In this document: in pieces, positions 40,954-49,572 of the stretch | Layout of the letters: each line of letters begins with the position of its first letter | How positions within the stretch are numbered: position 1 is the stretch's first letter | The notes under the pieces: model-generated | The model's input: the letters and a program-made list of their open reading frames with translations, nothing else | Told to the model about the DNA's origin: nothing | The model's database searches: none | Made by a program: the position numbers and the translations under genes | Origin: Cryptosporangium phraense | GTDB taxonomy: Bacteria; Actinomycetota; Actinomycetes; Mycobacteriales; Cryptosporangiaceae | NCBI RefSeq assembly: GCF_006912135.1 | Contig: NZ_VIRS01000004.1 | Location: 310,001 to 374,000 of the forward strand | Direction: 5' to 3' | DNA: 64,000 nt

Positions 40954-41544
40954 TCAGGCAGGTGCGGCGGCTACCGCCGCTACCGCCTGGGCCGCGTGAC
41001 GCAGATCGTCAGCGGCCCGACCCGGGTCCGGGTCGGCCAAATACTGCAACAGCAACCCGTCGAGCATGGCCATCACCAACCGAGCAACCTGATCCACCGG
41101 AATCCGCAAATTCCAACTCGACAGCGCCGCCGTCTTCCCCGCCCAGAGCTGAATCCGATCACTCTGCCAGCGCGCCAGCTCCCGAGTCAGCCCGGTCCGC
41201 ACCGCGTAGAGCGTTACTTCCAGGCGCCCCAGTTGCGATTCCGGCGACGCTCGGATGACGTACTCCCAGAGCGCCTGCAAAGTCTCGGACAGCCACTCGG
41301 CGAACGGTTGATCAGGGGTACCCAGGGGCGTCGGGTTGTGGCTCTGGACGAACAGCAACTCCTCGACCACGGCTCCGAGCAGGGCTTCTCTCGTGCTGAA
41401 CACGTGCTGCAGGGTGCTCAGCGCAATACCGGCCTCGTCGGCGACGGCCCGTAGGGACGCCCGCGACAGGCCCTCTCGCTCCACAACGCGACGCGCCGCT
41501 AGCACGATCTGTCGCCGCCGCACGGCGGACGAGACGTACGGCAC
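40954..41544 (-). CDS. TetR family regulator
   Basis: A 196-residue regulator. The HTH is VRRRQIVLAARRVVEREGLS with VADEAGIALSTLQHVFSTRE. The rest is an all-helical ligand domain with MAMLDGLLLQYLADPDPGRAA near the end. The GTG start has AGGAG six bases upstream. It is divergent from the large SARP-type regulator gene; a palindrome in that promoter (41679-41691) is a candidate site. The gene that once followed it, at 40627-40953, seems decayed, so its original target may be lost. Confidence 0.88.
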   Translation of the reverse strand: MPYVSSAVRRRQIVLAARRVVEREGLSRASLRAVADEAGIALSTLQHVFSTREALLGAVVEELLFVQSHNPTPLGTPDQPFAEWLSETLQALWEYVIRASPESQLGRLEVTLYAVRTGLTRELARWQSDRIQLWAGKTAALSSWNLRIPVDQVARLVMAMLDGLLLQYLADPDPGRAADDLRHAAQAVAAVAAAPA

Positions 41545-41678
41545 CAGCGGCTCCTGTGGCGGTTCGGCGATCGGACCGGAAGATCCGACCGTAAGTCCAG
41601 TGTGAACAGATTCGGAACCGGGTACCAGGCCCCTTTTGGGAGTCAGTCCGGTGCTGGACAGTGCCCCTTCACCTGCGG

Positions 41679-41691
41679 CTAGGGGCCCTAG
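41679..41691. promoter_or_regulatory. Palindrome overlapping the SARP promoter
   Basis: CTAGGGGCCCTAG, two 6-bp arms around G. Its last three bases are the first three of the TAGGCT hexamer at 41689-41694, so a bound protein would block the promoter. A weaker repeat, TCGGA-N8-TCCGA, lies near 41571-41588. Confidence 0.45.
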
Positions 41692-41694
41692 GCT
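41689..41694 (+). promoter_or_regulatory. -10 hexamer TAGGCT, leaderless promoter of the SARP gene
   Basis: TAGGCT, eight bases, then ATG at 41703. No Shine-Dalgarno sequence. Confidence 0.5.
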
Positions 41695-41702
41695 TCCGTT
41701 CC

Positions 41703-44700
41703 ATGGTTCGGTTGAGCGTGCTCGGTCCGCTGCGGGCCGAGGTCGCCGGCCGGCCGGTGGAGCTCGGCAGCCCTCGCCAGCGGGCGGTGCTGGCCCGCCT
41801 AGTGAGCGCCCGGGGGCACGTCGTCTCGACCGAGCGGTTCGTCGACGACCTGTGGCAGGGGGAGCCGCCGCCGAAGGCGTTGGCCGCTCTCCAGGTCTAC
41901 GTCTCCCATCTGCGGCGGGTGCTGGAGCCCGATCGGGCGCCTCGGACCCCGGCCCAGGTGCTGGTCAGCGCCGCTCCCGGGTACGCGCTGCGGCTCGCGG
42001 CCGACGGGGCCGACGCCTGGCGTTTCGAGCGTCTGATCGAGGAGGCGGGCAAGGCCGCACCGGCCGGCGCGGTCGTCCTGCTGGACCGGGCGCTGGCTCA
42101 GTGGAACGGCCCGGCCTACGCCGAGTTCGCCGACGAGCCGTGGGCCGTGCCGGAGGCCGAGCGGCTCGAGGAGCTGCGCCGGATCGTGGTCGAGCGGCGG
42201 GCCGAGGCGCTCCTGGCCGCCGGATCCAGCGCCGAGGCGGTCGTGGACCTCGAGCGGCACGTGCGGGCCCATCCGTTGCGCGAGGACGCGGTCGCGCTGC
42301 TCGCGTTGGCGCTGTACCGGGCCGGCCGCCAGGCCCATGCGCTGGCCGCTCTGCGCGCGGCCCGCGAGCGGCTGGCCGGCGAACTGGGCGTCGACCCGGG
42401 TCCGGCGCTCCGGGCGCTGGAGGCCGACGTGCTCGCCCACTCCCCCACCCTCGACGCCCCGCCGACCCCCGCTCCGAGAAAAGCCCCCGCGCCCAGGGCG
42501 ACCGGGATCGTCGGGCGCGACGCGGAGCTGCGCCGGCTCCTCGAGACCGCCGAGGTGGCCGCGAGCGGGCAGTTCCGCGTCACCTGGGTGAGCGGCGACC
42601 CCGGCGCCGGGAAGTCCACGCTGGCGGCCGCCCTCTCGACCGATCTGGGCCGGTCAGGATGGCGAACGGTCCGCGGACGCTGCCCCGAGGTCGACGGCGC
42701 GCCGCCGGCCTGGGCCTGGTCCGAGGTCGTCCGCGCGCTCCCCGGCGACCACGAGGAGAACCCACGGCTCTCGCCGCTGCTGCGCGACGAACCGGCGACC
42801 TTCCCGCCGTTCTGGCTCGGCCGGGCGCTCGCCGACCTCCTCGCGAGCCGCAGCGGCGAGGCGCCGCTGTTCGTCGCCCTCGACGACGTGCACCGCGCCG
42901 ACGGCGAGACCCTGCAGCTGCTGCGCGCGGTCGCCTCCGAGCTCACCGGGCACCGGGTCCTGGTCGTGGCCACCTACCGACCGGCCGAGGTCACCGACGA
43001 CCTGCGGACCTGCTGGGCCGCGCTGGCCGGCCCGCAGGCCGACCGCATCGACCTCTCCGGCCTCTCCGCCGCCGAGGTCGCCGAACTGCTCCGCCGCCAG
43101 GGCGCACCCTCCGATGCCGGCCTGGTCCGGCTGGTCACCCGCCGGACCGGCGGCAACCCGCTCTTCGTCTCCGAGACCGCCCGGCTGATCGCCGCCGAGG
43201 GTCCCGACGCGGCCGCGCACGCGGTCCCGGCCGGCGTCCGCGACGTGCTCCGCCGCCGGGTGGCCCGCCTGCCCGAGCAGGCCCGGTCGGTGCTGCGCAC
43301 CGCGTCCGTGCTGGGTGTCGACGTGGACGTCTTGCTCGCGCTGGAGACCGACGACGAGGACGCGGTTCTGGACGCTCTGGAGGCCGGCGTCGTCACCGGC
43401 CTGCTGGTGGAGCCGGCGGCCGACAGTCTCCGGTTCGCGCACGCGCTGGTCCGGGACACGCTCTACGAGGACATCCCCCACCTGCGCCGGACCCGCCTGC
43501 ACGGCCGGGCGCTGGCCGCGCTGGAGGCGGTGCGCCCCCACGACCGGGCCGCGCTGGCCCATCACGCGCTGACGGCGGCGACTCCGGCCACCGCGGTCCG
43601 GGCCGCGCAGCTGGCTGCCGACGCGGCTCGCACAGCGTCCGCATTGTCGGCGCACCAGGAAGCGGCGGGACTGTTGCACCGGGCGCTGCAAGCGCTCGAC
43701 CTGGCCGACGGCCGGGAAGTCGACGGCCGGGGATCAGACGGCCGGGGATCAGACCGGCTCGACCTGCTGTGCGCGCTGGTCTCGGCCCAGGGCTACGCGG
43801 GCAACGTCAACGGGGCCAGGGCCACCCGGCAGCGGGCGGTCACGGTCGCCGAGGAACTCGGCGCGGCCGAGCCGCTGGCCGAGGCGTACGGGTCGTTCGA
43901 CGCGCCGGTGATCTGGAGCGTGCGCGAGAACCGGTCGCTGGACGAGCCGTTCGTGGCCGGGCTGAGGCGGGTCCTCGACCGGCTGCCGACCGACCAGGAC
44001 GTCCGGCGCGGCCGGCTGCTGGCCACGCTGACCGTCGAGCTCGAGGGCGTCGACCCGGCCGGGGCCGAGCGCGCGAGCGACGAGGCGATGGCGATCGCCC
44101 GGCGGGTGGGCGACCCGGAGCTGCTCTGCCGGGCGCTCTCGGCCCGGTACTACGTGCAGGTCGCGCCGGACCGGCGCCACCGGCTCGGTGAGGTGGGCAC
44201 CGAACTGCGCGACGTCGCGACGAGCGCCGGGCTGACCGGGTACCGGGCCCAGGGGCACCACATCCTGTTCCAGGTCGAGCTCGGGCGCCCCTTCCTGGAC
44301 GAACTGGAGTCGGCGCAGGCCCAGGCCGATCTCGCGGTCGAGCACTCGAGCACCGGGCAGCTCGGGCTCGCGCTCGGGGTCGTCCAGATGTTCAGCGGGC
44401 TCCGGTCGCTGGTCGGCGGACGCTTCGACGAGGCGGCCGAGCGGTACGCGTCGGTGATCGCGCAGATGCGCGCGCTGGGCGCGCCGAACGCGGACGGCGT
44501 CGAGCAGCTGACGTTCTACGTGGTCGAGCGGGCGCGGGGCAGCGACGCGGTGCTCGGCCTGGTCGAGCCGATCGGGCGGCTGTACGCCCAGGAGCCGTAC
44601 CTGGTCGCCGAGCCGTACACCCGGCTCCTGCTGCACGCGGGCCGCACCGAGGAGGCCCGGGCGGCCTGGCGGCCCGAGTCGCCGGTGCCGCCGGACTACT

Positions 44701-45041
44701 ACTGGCTGCTGTGGATGGCGTTCCGGGCCGAGAACGCGCTCGGCCTGGGCACGGCCGACGTCGCCGAGGACTGCTACCGGGTGCTGACGCCGTACCGCGG
44801 GGCGCTGCCGGGCATGTCGAGCGGCTCGGTGACGCTGGGGCCGGTCGACACGATCCTCGGCGATCTGGCCGCGTTTCTCGGCCGCCCGGACGACGCCAGG
44901 ACGCACTACCGCGAAGGCTTCCGCGCGGCCGAACTGCTCGGCGCGACCCACTGGACCGAAGCGGCCACCGAGCGAACCGCGCAACTCGAGAGCTGGCAGC
45001 GCAACGACGGGCCGCCCCCGTGGACGCGCCCACTCCGCTGA
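41703..45041 (+). CDS. Large SARP/AfsR-type transcriptional regulator (BTAD-ATPase-TPR)
   Basis: A 1112-residue regulator. An OmpR-type winged helix is at about 1-90 (RLSVLGPLRAEVAGRPVELG, QVYVSHLRRVLEPD). A BTAD domain is at about 95-245 (LLDRALAQWNGPAYAEFADE, ALYRAGRQAHALAALRAARE). An AAA/STAND ATPase carries Walker A GDPGAGKSTLAAAL near residue 300 and Walker B-like LFVALDDVHRADGETL. A long TPR-like helical region fills the C-terminal 450 residues. Regulators of this size activate antibiotic or catabolic clusters in actinomycetes in response to ATP and a ligand. No biosynthetic cluster is adjacent. Nucleotide repeats near 43715-43755 encode DGREVDGRGSDGRGS, a small expansion. Confidence 0.93.
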   Translation: MVRLSVLGPLRAEVAGRPVELGSPRQRAVLARLVSARGHVVSTERFVDDLWQGEPPPKALAALQVYVSHLRRVLEPDRAPRTPAQVLVSAAPGYALRLAADGADAWRFERLIEEAGKAAPAGAVVLLDRALAQWNGPAYAEFADEPWAVPEAERLEELRRIVVERRAEALLAAGSSAEAVVDLERHVRAHPLREDAVALLALALYRAGRQAHALAALRAARERLAGELGVDPGPALRALEADVLAHSPTLDAPPTPAPRKAPAPRATGIVGRDAELRRLLETAEVAASGQFRVTWVSGDPGAGKSTLAAALSTDLGRSGWRTVRGRCPEVDGAPPAWAWSEVVRALPGDHEENPRLSPLLRDEPATFPPFWLGRALADLLASRSGEAPLFVALDDVHRADGETLQLLRAVASELTGHRVLVVATYRPAEVTDDLRTCWAALAGPQADRIDLSGLSAAEVAELLRRQGAPSDAGLVRLVTRRTGGNPLFVSETARLIAAEGPDAAAHAVPAGVRDVLRRRVARLPEQARSVLRTASVLGVDVDVLLALETDDEDAVLDALEAGVVTGLLVEPAADSLRFAHALVRDTLYEDIPHLRRTRLHGRALAALEAVRPHDRAALAHHALTAATPATAVRAAQLAADAARTASALSAHQEAAGLLHRALQALDLADGREVDGRGSDGRGSDRLDLLCALVSAQGYAGNVNGARATRQRAVTVAEELGAAEPLAEAYGSFDAPVIWSVRENRSLDEPFVAGLRRVLDRLPTDQDVRRGRLLATLTVELEGVDPAGAERASDEAMAIARRVGDPELLCRALSARYYVQVAPDRRHRLGEVGTELRDVATSAGLTGYRAQGHHILFQVELGRPFLDELESAQAQADLAVEHSSTGQLGLALGVVQMFSGLRSLVGGRFDEAAERYASVIAQMRALGAPNADGVEQLTFYVVERARGSDAVLGLVEPIGRLYAQEPYLVAEPYTRLLLHAGRTEEARAAWRPESPVPPDYYWLLWMAFRAENALGLGTADVAEDCYRVLTPYRGALPGMSSGSVTLGPVDTILGDLAAFLGRPDDARTHYREGFRAAELLGATHWTEAATERTAQLESWQRNDGPPPWTRPLR

Positions 45042-45065
45042 CGCGGCGAGATGGTACCGGCCACT

Positions 45066-45071
45066 TACCGT
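45066..45071 (+). promoter_or_regulatory. -10 hexamer TACCGT, leaderless promoter of the GPP34 gene
   Basis: TACCGT, six bases, then ATG at 45078; no ribosome-binding site. Confidence 0.45.
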
Positions 45072-45077
45072 GGACCC

Positions 45078-45746
45078 ATGACTGTGATCCCGTTGCCCGA
45101 CGAGCTGCTGCTGCTCGGTTACGACGACGCGGCCGGAACGCCCCTGATCTCGACGTCCGCCCTCGACCTCGGGCTCGCCGGCGCGGTACTGGTCGAGCTC
45201 GCGCTGGCCGGCCGGATCGACGTCGAGAGCAAGAAGGTGCGGATCGTCGACCCGGCACCGGTCGACGACCCGATCGCCGAGGCGGCGCTGGACAAGATCC
45301 GGGCCTCGCGCAAACCGCGCAGCCCCCAGCACTGGGTGCAGACGCTGCGCTCGGGCCTGCGGGAGCAGGTCCTCGACCGGCTGGTCGAGACCGGGGTCGT
45401 GGAGCGCGAGGAGAGCCGGGTGCTGGGCCTGTTCCGGCGGGTCCGCTACCCGGCGCTGAACCCGGCGCCGGAGACCGCGGCCCAGATGCGCCTGGACGCG
45501 GCGATCCGCAGCAACGACCTGTCCGGACGTCACACCGCCGCCCTGGCCTCGCTGGTGCAGGCGGTCGACCTCGGGCCGAAGCTGTTCCCGGACCTGCCGG
45601 CCAGGCAGGTCAAGGCCCGCCTGAAGGAGATCTCCGAGGGCGACTGGGCCGGCAAGGCGGTCAAGGACGCGATCACCGCGATCAACGCGGCGATGATCGC
45701 GGCCACGACGGCGGCGACCACGGCCGCGGTGACGACCTCGAACTGA
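45078..45746 (+). CDS. GPP34 (GOLPH3-like) family protein
   Basis: A 222-residue all-helical protein of the GPP34 family. LPDELLLLGYDDAAGTPLIS, then LAGAVLVELALAGRIDVESK and SGLREQVLDRLVETGVVERE, follow the family order. Eukaryotic GOLPH3 binds phosphatidylinositol 4-phosphate at the Golgi; the bacterial role is not known. It lies 36 bases after the SARP gene, in the same direction, and also has its own promoter hexamer. The C-terminal tail is an Ala/Thr-rich hydrophobic stretch. Confidence 0.9.
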   Translation: MTVIPLPDELLLLGYDDAAGTPLISTSALDLGLAGAVLVELALAGRIDVESKKVRIVDPAPVDDPIAEAALDKIRASRKPRSPQHWVQTLRSGLREQVLDRLVETGVVEREESRVLGLFRRVRYPALNPAPETAAQMRLDAAIRSNDLSGRHTAALASLVQAVDLGPKLFPDLPARQVKARLKEISEGDWAGKAVKDAITAINAAMIAATTAATTAAVTTSN

Positions 45747-45810
45747 ACGATGTTCGCCCACATGCGACTCGGGGTACTGGGACTTCCAAGAACGACTCGA
45801 GGAGAGACCG

Positions 45811-45999
45811 ATGCCGATCCAGTACCGGAAGCAGCACTCTTTCGGCCCCTTCAAGTTCAACGTGACCCAGAACGGCTTCTCGTCCTGGGGCATCAAGCTC
45901 GGCCGCTGGTCGTGGAACTCGCGCACCCGCGAGCAGCGCTACGACCTGCCGGGCCCGTTCACCTGGCGCAGCCGCCGCGGCCGCCGCGCCGAGGGTTAG
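45811..45999 (+). CDS. DUF4236-like small protein
   Basis: A 62-residue protein, rich in aromatic and basic residues. FGPFKFNVTQNGFSSWGIKL fits the DUF4236 pattern of short beta-rich proteins of unknown function in actinobacteria. GAGGAGAG precedes the ATG at good spacing. It converges with the phosphodiesterase gene; the two stop codons overlap by three bases. Confidence 0.75.
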   Translation: MPIQYRKQHSFGPFKFNVTQNGFSSWGIKLGRWSWNSRTREQRYDLPGPFTWRSRRGRRAEG

Positions 46000-48125
46000 A
46001 GAAGCTCGGCCTCGCCGGTGGTCACGCTGTCGAACGGGAGATCCAGCGCGGCCACCGGCGGAGCCGGTTCCTCGACCGCGGCGGTCGCCGCCACGGCGTC
46101 CGCATAGGCGTCGTGACCGAGCCAGGCGAGCCAGGCACGTAGCACCTTGTGCACCTCCTCCGGCCCCACCAGGGGCTCCACCGGAGTGGGGAGGTCGACC
46201 GGGTGCAGCAGGAACGCGGTCGTCTGCGGGCCGCCGAGGCCGCCGTGCGAGCCGACCAGCGGCTCGAAGGCCGCGACCTCGTCGGTCTGCGGGTCGTAGA
46301 GGCTGTTGATCATGATGTCGGCGACGTGCGGGTACGAGTCGGTGCGCCGGACCTGGGCCGGGGCGTGCGGCCCGAACGGCGCCAGCGGGTCCGCCCCGCG
46401 CACCTCGCCGGACTCCAAGTAGTGCGCGCCGTGACGGCCCAGCGCCACCGAGCCCCGCTCCGCGGTCGCCACCAGCAGGAACGCTACCCCCGGGTGCTCG
46501 ACCAGCGTCGGTAGCAGCTCGGGATAGGCGGTCTGGATCGCCTCCAGCGTCATCCGCCCGGTGTGCTCGGTGAAGTAGACGAGCCCGAGGTTGCCCGACC
46601 CGAGCACGAGAACGCCCTCGCGCGCGGCCGCTTCCTCCTCGGCCGTCCGGACCCGCTCGCCCGGGTTGGCCGGCTTGTGTTCGCCCGGCGGCACGAGCCG
46701 TCGGAGGGCCCGCGCGGCGAAGCCGAGCGTGCTGCCGTCCGGCCCGGTCAGGCTGTCTTCCGTGGTGCGGGGTTGCTGTCCGCAGGACGCCTGGACGATC
46801 TGCTCCAGCGTGACGCCGTAGCGCTGGGCGAACGTGGCCCCCTGGCTCTGCCCGTGGTCGGAGAGCACGACGAGCCGGTACGGGCGGGGGGCGAGCTCGG
46901 CGGCCCGGTCGAGGCGTCCGATCTGCTGGTCGATCGAGCGCAGGACGGCCAGCGAGTCGTACCGCTCGATCCCCGAGTGGTGGGCGACCTCGTCGTAGCC
47001 GGTGAGGTCGGCGTACACGACCGAGCGGCCGGCCATCATGTCGTCGAGCACGCCTTCCACCACCAGGTCGCGGGTGACGACCGTGGCCAGCGCGCGCACG
47101 AGCGGATAGATCCCGCCCCGCGGCACCCGCGGTCGCACGTCCCGCTGCCGCTGCGTGGTGCCCGCGACCACTTCCCGGACGACGTCCACCAGCGCGCCGG
47201 TGAGCGTGCGGACCGCGTTGTACGGGTTGGCGAAGTAGCCCTGGTAGCCCGCGCCGAGGCGGCCCTTGCGGCGGCCGGCGCTGCTCAGCGTCACGCTCTT
47301 GTGCTCAGCGTCGCCGGTGAACAGGTTGCCGCGGCTGGCGCCGTCCTCGTGGAGCAGCCCGCGGCCGTCGGAGTGGCGTCGCTCGATCTCGGCCGCGTCG
47401 GCCGGGCGGTTGCTGACCATCAGCCGGCCGTGGTCCTTCTCGTACCAGCGGAAAGCCGGCATGTCCCGGTTCGAGCCGTGCAGGATGCCGCACTGCGACG
47501 CCCCGGTCTGCGACGACCAGTCGGTCGTCCACGGGATCAGCCGGTGGGTGCCGTTGCCCAGCCAGCGGGCCAGCGTCGGGACGTCACCGTCGCGGATCGC
47601 GCGCTGCAGCACCTCGTGCCCGAGCCCGTCGATCTGGACCATGACGAGCCCGGGGATGTTGTTGTGCTCGACGATCCGGCGGCGGGCCCGGCGTCGGGCC
47701 CGCCGGTGGAAGAACTCGTCCTCGTCGACGCCGACCAGCGAACTCGTCAGGCCGGTGACCGCCGAGACCGTGAGCGCGACCAGGACGCCGGCCGGGGCGC
47801 CGGGCAGCCGGACGTCCGGGATCTCGCGGAGCCCGTAATACACCAGGAGTCCGTTGAGGACGAACGCGCCGACGCCGAGCGTCAGCACCGAGATCGCCAG
47901 CGCGAAACGCATCAGGAACGGCCAGACCACCGCGTTGATCGCGCTCAGCACGACCGACACGACGACCGCGTTGACCGGCCGGCCGATGTCGAAGCCGGGC
48001 AGCGTCACCGAGAGAGCACCGACCGAGCCCGCCCCGACCAGCCAGACCAGCGTCAGGCGGGTCGCGGTCCGTCCACCCCGGAGGAGGCGGCGCCCGCCGC
48101 TACGCAGCCGTCGGAATCGGGTCAC
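45996..48125 (-). CDS. Holin-domain / alkaline phosphatase-superfamily phosphodiesterase fusion
   Basis: A 709-residue membrane enzyme. The first 125 residues hold four TM helices of the mycobacteriophage-holin-IV type (PF04020-like): VLSAINAVVWPFLMRFA, GAFVLNGLLVYYGL. A catalytic domain of the type I phosphodiesterase/nucleotide pyrophosphatase group follows: metal-binding VMVQIDGLGHEVL, nucleophile region TTDWSSQTGASQ, VVYADLTGYDEVAHHSG, LVVLSDHGQSQG, and GSHGGLGG. It probably hydrolyses a phosphodiester or lipid headgroup at the outer membrane face. The GTG start lies 7 bases after the DedA stop, in an operon with DedA and an MBL-fold hydrolase, which suggests lipid-phosphate metabolism. 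Confidence 0.88.
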   Translation of the reverse strand: MTRFRRLRSGGRRLLRGGRTATRLTLVWLVGAGSVGALSVTLPGFDIGRPVNAVVVSVVLSAINAVVWPFLMRFALAISVLTLGVGAFVLNGLLVYYGLREIPDVRLPGAPAGVLVALTVSAVTGLTSSLVGVDEDEFFHRRARRRARRRIVEHNNIPGLVMVQIDGLGHEVLQRAIRDGDVPTLARWLGNGTHRLIPWTTDWSSQTGASQCGILHGSNRDMPAFRWYEKDHGRLMVSNRPADAAEIERRHSDGRGLLHEDGASRGNLFTGDAEHKSVTLSSAGRRKGRLGAGYQGYFANPYNAVRTLTGALVDVVREVVAGTTQRQRDVRPRVPRGGIYPLVRALATVVTRDLVVEGVLDDMMAGRSVVYADLTGYDEVAHHSGIERYDSLAVLRSIDQQIGRLDRAAELAPRPYRLVVLSDHGQSQGATFAQRYGVTLEQIVQASCGQQPRTTEDSLTGPDGSTLGFAARALRRLVPPGEHKPANPGERVRTAEEEAAAREGVLVLGSGNLGLVYFTEHTGRMTLEAIQTAYPELLPTLVEHPGVAFLLVATAERGSVALGRHGAHYLESGEVRGADPLAPFGPHAPAQVRRTDSYPHVADIMINSLYDPQTDEVAAFEPLVGSHGGLGGPQTTAFLLHPVDLPTPVEPLVGPEEVHKVLRAWLAWLGHDAYADAVAATAAVEEPAPPVAALDLPFDSVTTGEAELL

Positions 48126-48132
48126 GCCGGGC

Positions 48133-48786
48133 TCAGCCGACCGACGACTTCTGCCGGTTGGCCAGCCAGCGCTGGATGTAGCGGGCGATCGCCGAGACCA
48201 GCAGGGTCGCGACCACGGTCACCGCGATGCCGACCAGCGGATTCGAGAACAGGCTCCCGCCCAGCAGACCCATCACCGCGTAGGCGACCGCCCAGACCGC
48301 GGCCGCGAACGCGGCCCCGGTGAGATACCGCGGCCACGGGTACCGCACGGCGCTGGCCGCGAACAGCGTCGGCAGCCGGCCGCCGGGGATCAGCCGGGAG
48401 ACGACGAGCACCTGGGTGCCGTTCTCGGTCAGCCGCCGCCGGGTGTCGTCGAGGCGCGACCGGCCTTCGGCGCTGTCCGGCGAGAACGACGGGAGGTTGC
48501 GCCCGATGAACCGGGTCACCCCGCGCCGCCCCCAGCGGAACAGCGCGTAGACCACGCAGTCGCCGACCCAGGCCGACACCGCGGCCAACCCGATGACCTG
48601 CACCAGCGACACGCCGCCGTGGTGCACGGCCAGCACCGCGGCCGCGCTCACCGCCGCGCCGGTGGGGATCACCGGGATGATCGCGCCGATCAGCACCGCG
48701 ACCACCAGCACCGGATAGCTCGCCGAAGCCGCGTCGGCGACCCGATCCGGCCAGGCGGTAGCCAGGATGGTTGCCGTCGTCGTCAT
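48133..48786 (-). CDS. DedA/VTT-domain family membrane protein
   Basis: A 217-residue protein with about five TM helices and the DedA/SNARE-associated (VTT) core: VLIGAIIPVIPTGAAVSAAA (first re-entrant), VSAWVGDCVVYALFRWGRRG, and RLIPGGRLPTLFAASAVRYP, including the functionally important Arg of the second. DedA proteins flip phospholipids or undecaprenyl phosphate across the membrane. GGAGG precedes the ATG, which overlaps the MBL-fold gene stop (ATGA). The coupled phosphodiesterase downstream fits a role in recycling lipid carriers. Confidence 0.88.
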   Translation of the reverse strand: MTTTATILATAWPDRVADAASASYPVLVVAVLIGAIIPVIPTGAAVSAAAVLAVHHGGVSLVQVIGLAAVSAWVGDCVVYALFRWGRRGVTRFIGRNLPSFSPDSAEGRSRLDDTRRRLTENGTQVLVVSRLIPGGRLPTLFAASAVRYPWPRYLTGAAFAAAVWAVAYAVMGLLGGSLFSNPLVGIAVTVVATLLVSAIARYIQRWLANRQKSSVG

Positions 48787-49550
48787 GCCACCTCCACCCG
48801 GCAGCCCGGCTCCGTGTGCAGGACACGGGTGGACAGGCCGAGTTCGGTGACGGCTTGGGCGTAGCGACGGGGCGGATCGACCAGGTGCGCACGCATCCAC
48901 CGGCCGATGCCGAACGGGTGCAGCGTCCCCCAGTGGATCGGTACCGCGTACGTCGGCTTGAGCCGACCGGTCGCGTGTGCGGCGCCGCTCGGATCGAGGT
49001 GGCCGGGGCCGAGGTTCGGCCCCCACCCCCACACCGGTATCAAGGCGACGTCGAGACCGAGCGCGCCCAGGTCGTCCATCTCGTCGAACTCGTCGGTATC
49101 ACCGGCGAAGTAGACGCGTGACGTCGCACCCTCGACGACGTAGCCGACCGCGAGCGCGCGCGGTCCGAACGGCGGGCGGTGGCCGTCGTGAACGGCCGGG
49201 GTGGCGGTGATCCGCACCCGGCCGACGTCGTGGAACTTGCCCGGGGCGAGCTCGACGACCTCCCGGAAACCCTTGCGGTACAGGAACTCGCCGGCGCCCT
49301 CGGGCACCACCAGCAGCGTGGAGCGGCCCAGCCGGCGCAGCGAGGCCAGATCGAGGTGATCGGCGTGCAGGTGCGAGATGCAGACCGCGTCGACGTTCGC
49401 GTGCAGGGCCGGGTCGAGCGGCGCGGCCGTGCGCCGGAGCACGTTGGCCACCCGGGGCAGCAGCACCGGATCGGTGAGCACGCGGACGCCGTCGAGCTCG
49501 ATCAGCACCGTCGAATGCCCGAGGAAGTGCAACGACGGGAACTCGGCCAC
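48783..49550 (-). CDS. MBL-fold metallohydrolase, UlaG/NAPE-PLD-like
   Basis: A 255-residue metallo-beta-lactamase-fold hydrolase. LGHSTVLIELDGVRVLTDPV and CISHLHADHLDLAS give the HxHxDH dinuclear zinc site; YFAGDTDEFDEM supplies the bridging Asp and VPIHWGTLHP the last His. The pattern resembles UlaG- and NAPE-PLD-like enzymes, so a phosphodiesterase or lactonase role is likely. It is the first gene of the operon with DedA and the holin-phosphodiesterase. TACGGT ends six bases before the GTG. Confidence 0.88.
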   Translation of the reverse strand: MAEFPSLHFLGHSTVLIELDGVRVLTDPVLLPRVANVLRRTAAPLDPALHANVDAVCISHLHADHLDLASLRRLGRSTLLVVPEGAGEFLYRKGFREVVELAPGKFHDVGRVRITATPAVHDGHRPPFGPRALAVGYVVEGATSRVYFAGDTDEFDEMDDLGALGLDVALIPVWGWGPNLGPGHLDPSGAAHATGRLKPTYAVPIHWGTLHPFGIGRWMRAHLVDPPRRYAQAVTELGLSTRVLHTEPGCRVEVA

Positions 49551-49556
49551 GTGGTT

Positions 49557-49562
49557 ACCGTA
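49557..49562 (-). promoter_or_regulatory. -10 hexamer TACGGT, leaderless promoter of the MBL-DedA-phosphodiesterase operon
   Basis: TACGGT, six bases, then GTG at 49550. The hexamer lies 11 bases beyond the stop of the GH6 gene, so this promoter is packed into a 22-base gap. Confidence 0.5.
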
Positions 49563-49572
49563 CCCCGACGGC

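Noticed and set aside
41703-45746. Antibiotic biosynthesis cluster because of the SARP regulator
   Set aside because: No PKS, NRPS, terpene synthase or tailoring enzymes are adjacent; the neighbours are a TetR, a GPP34 protein and the phosphodiesterase operon.
45996-48125. Phage or prophage because of the holin-like domain
   Set aside because: The domain is fused to a phosphodiesterase, and no lysin, terminase, capsid or integrase gene is near.
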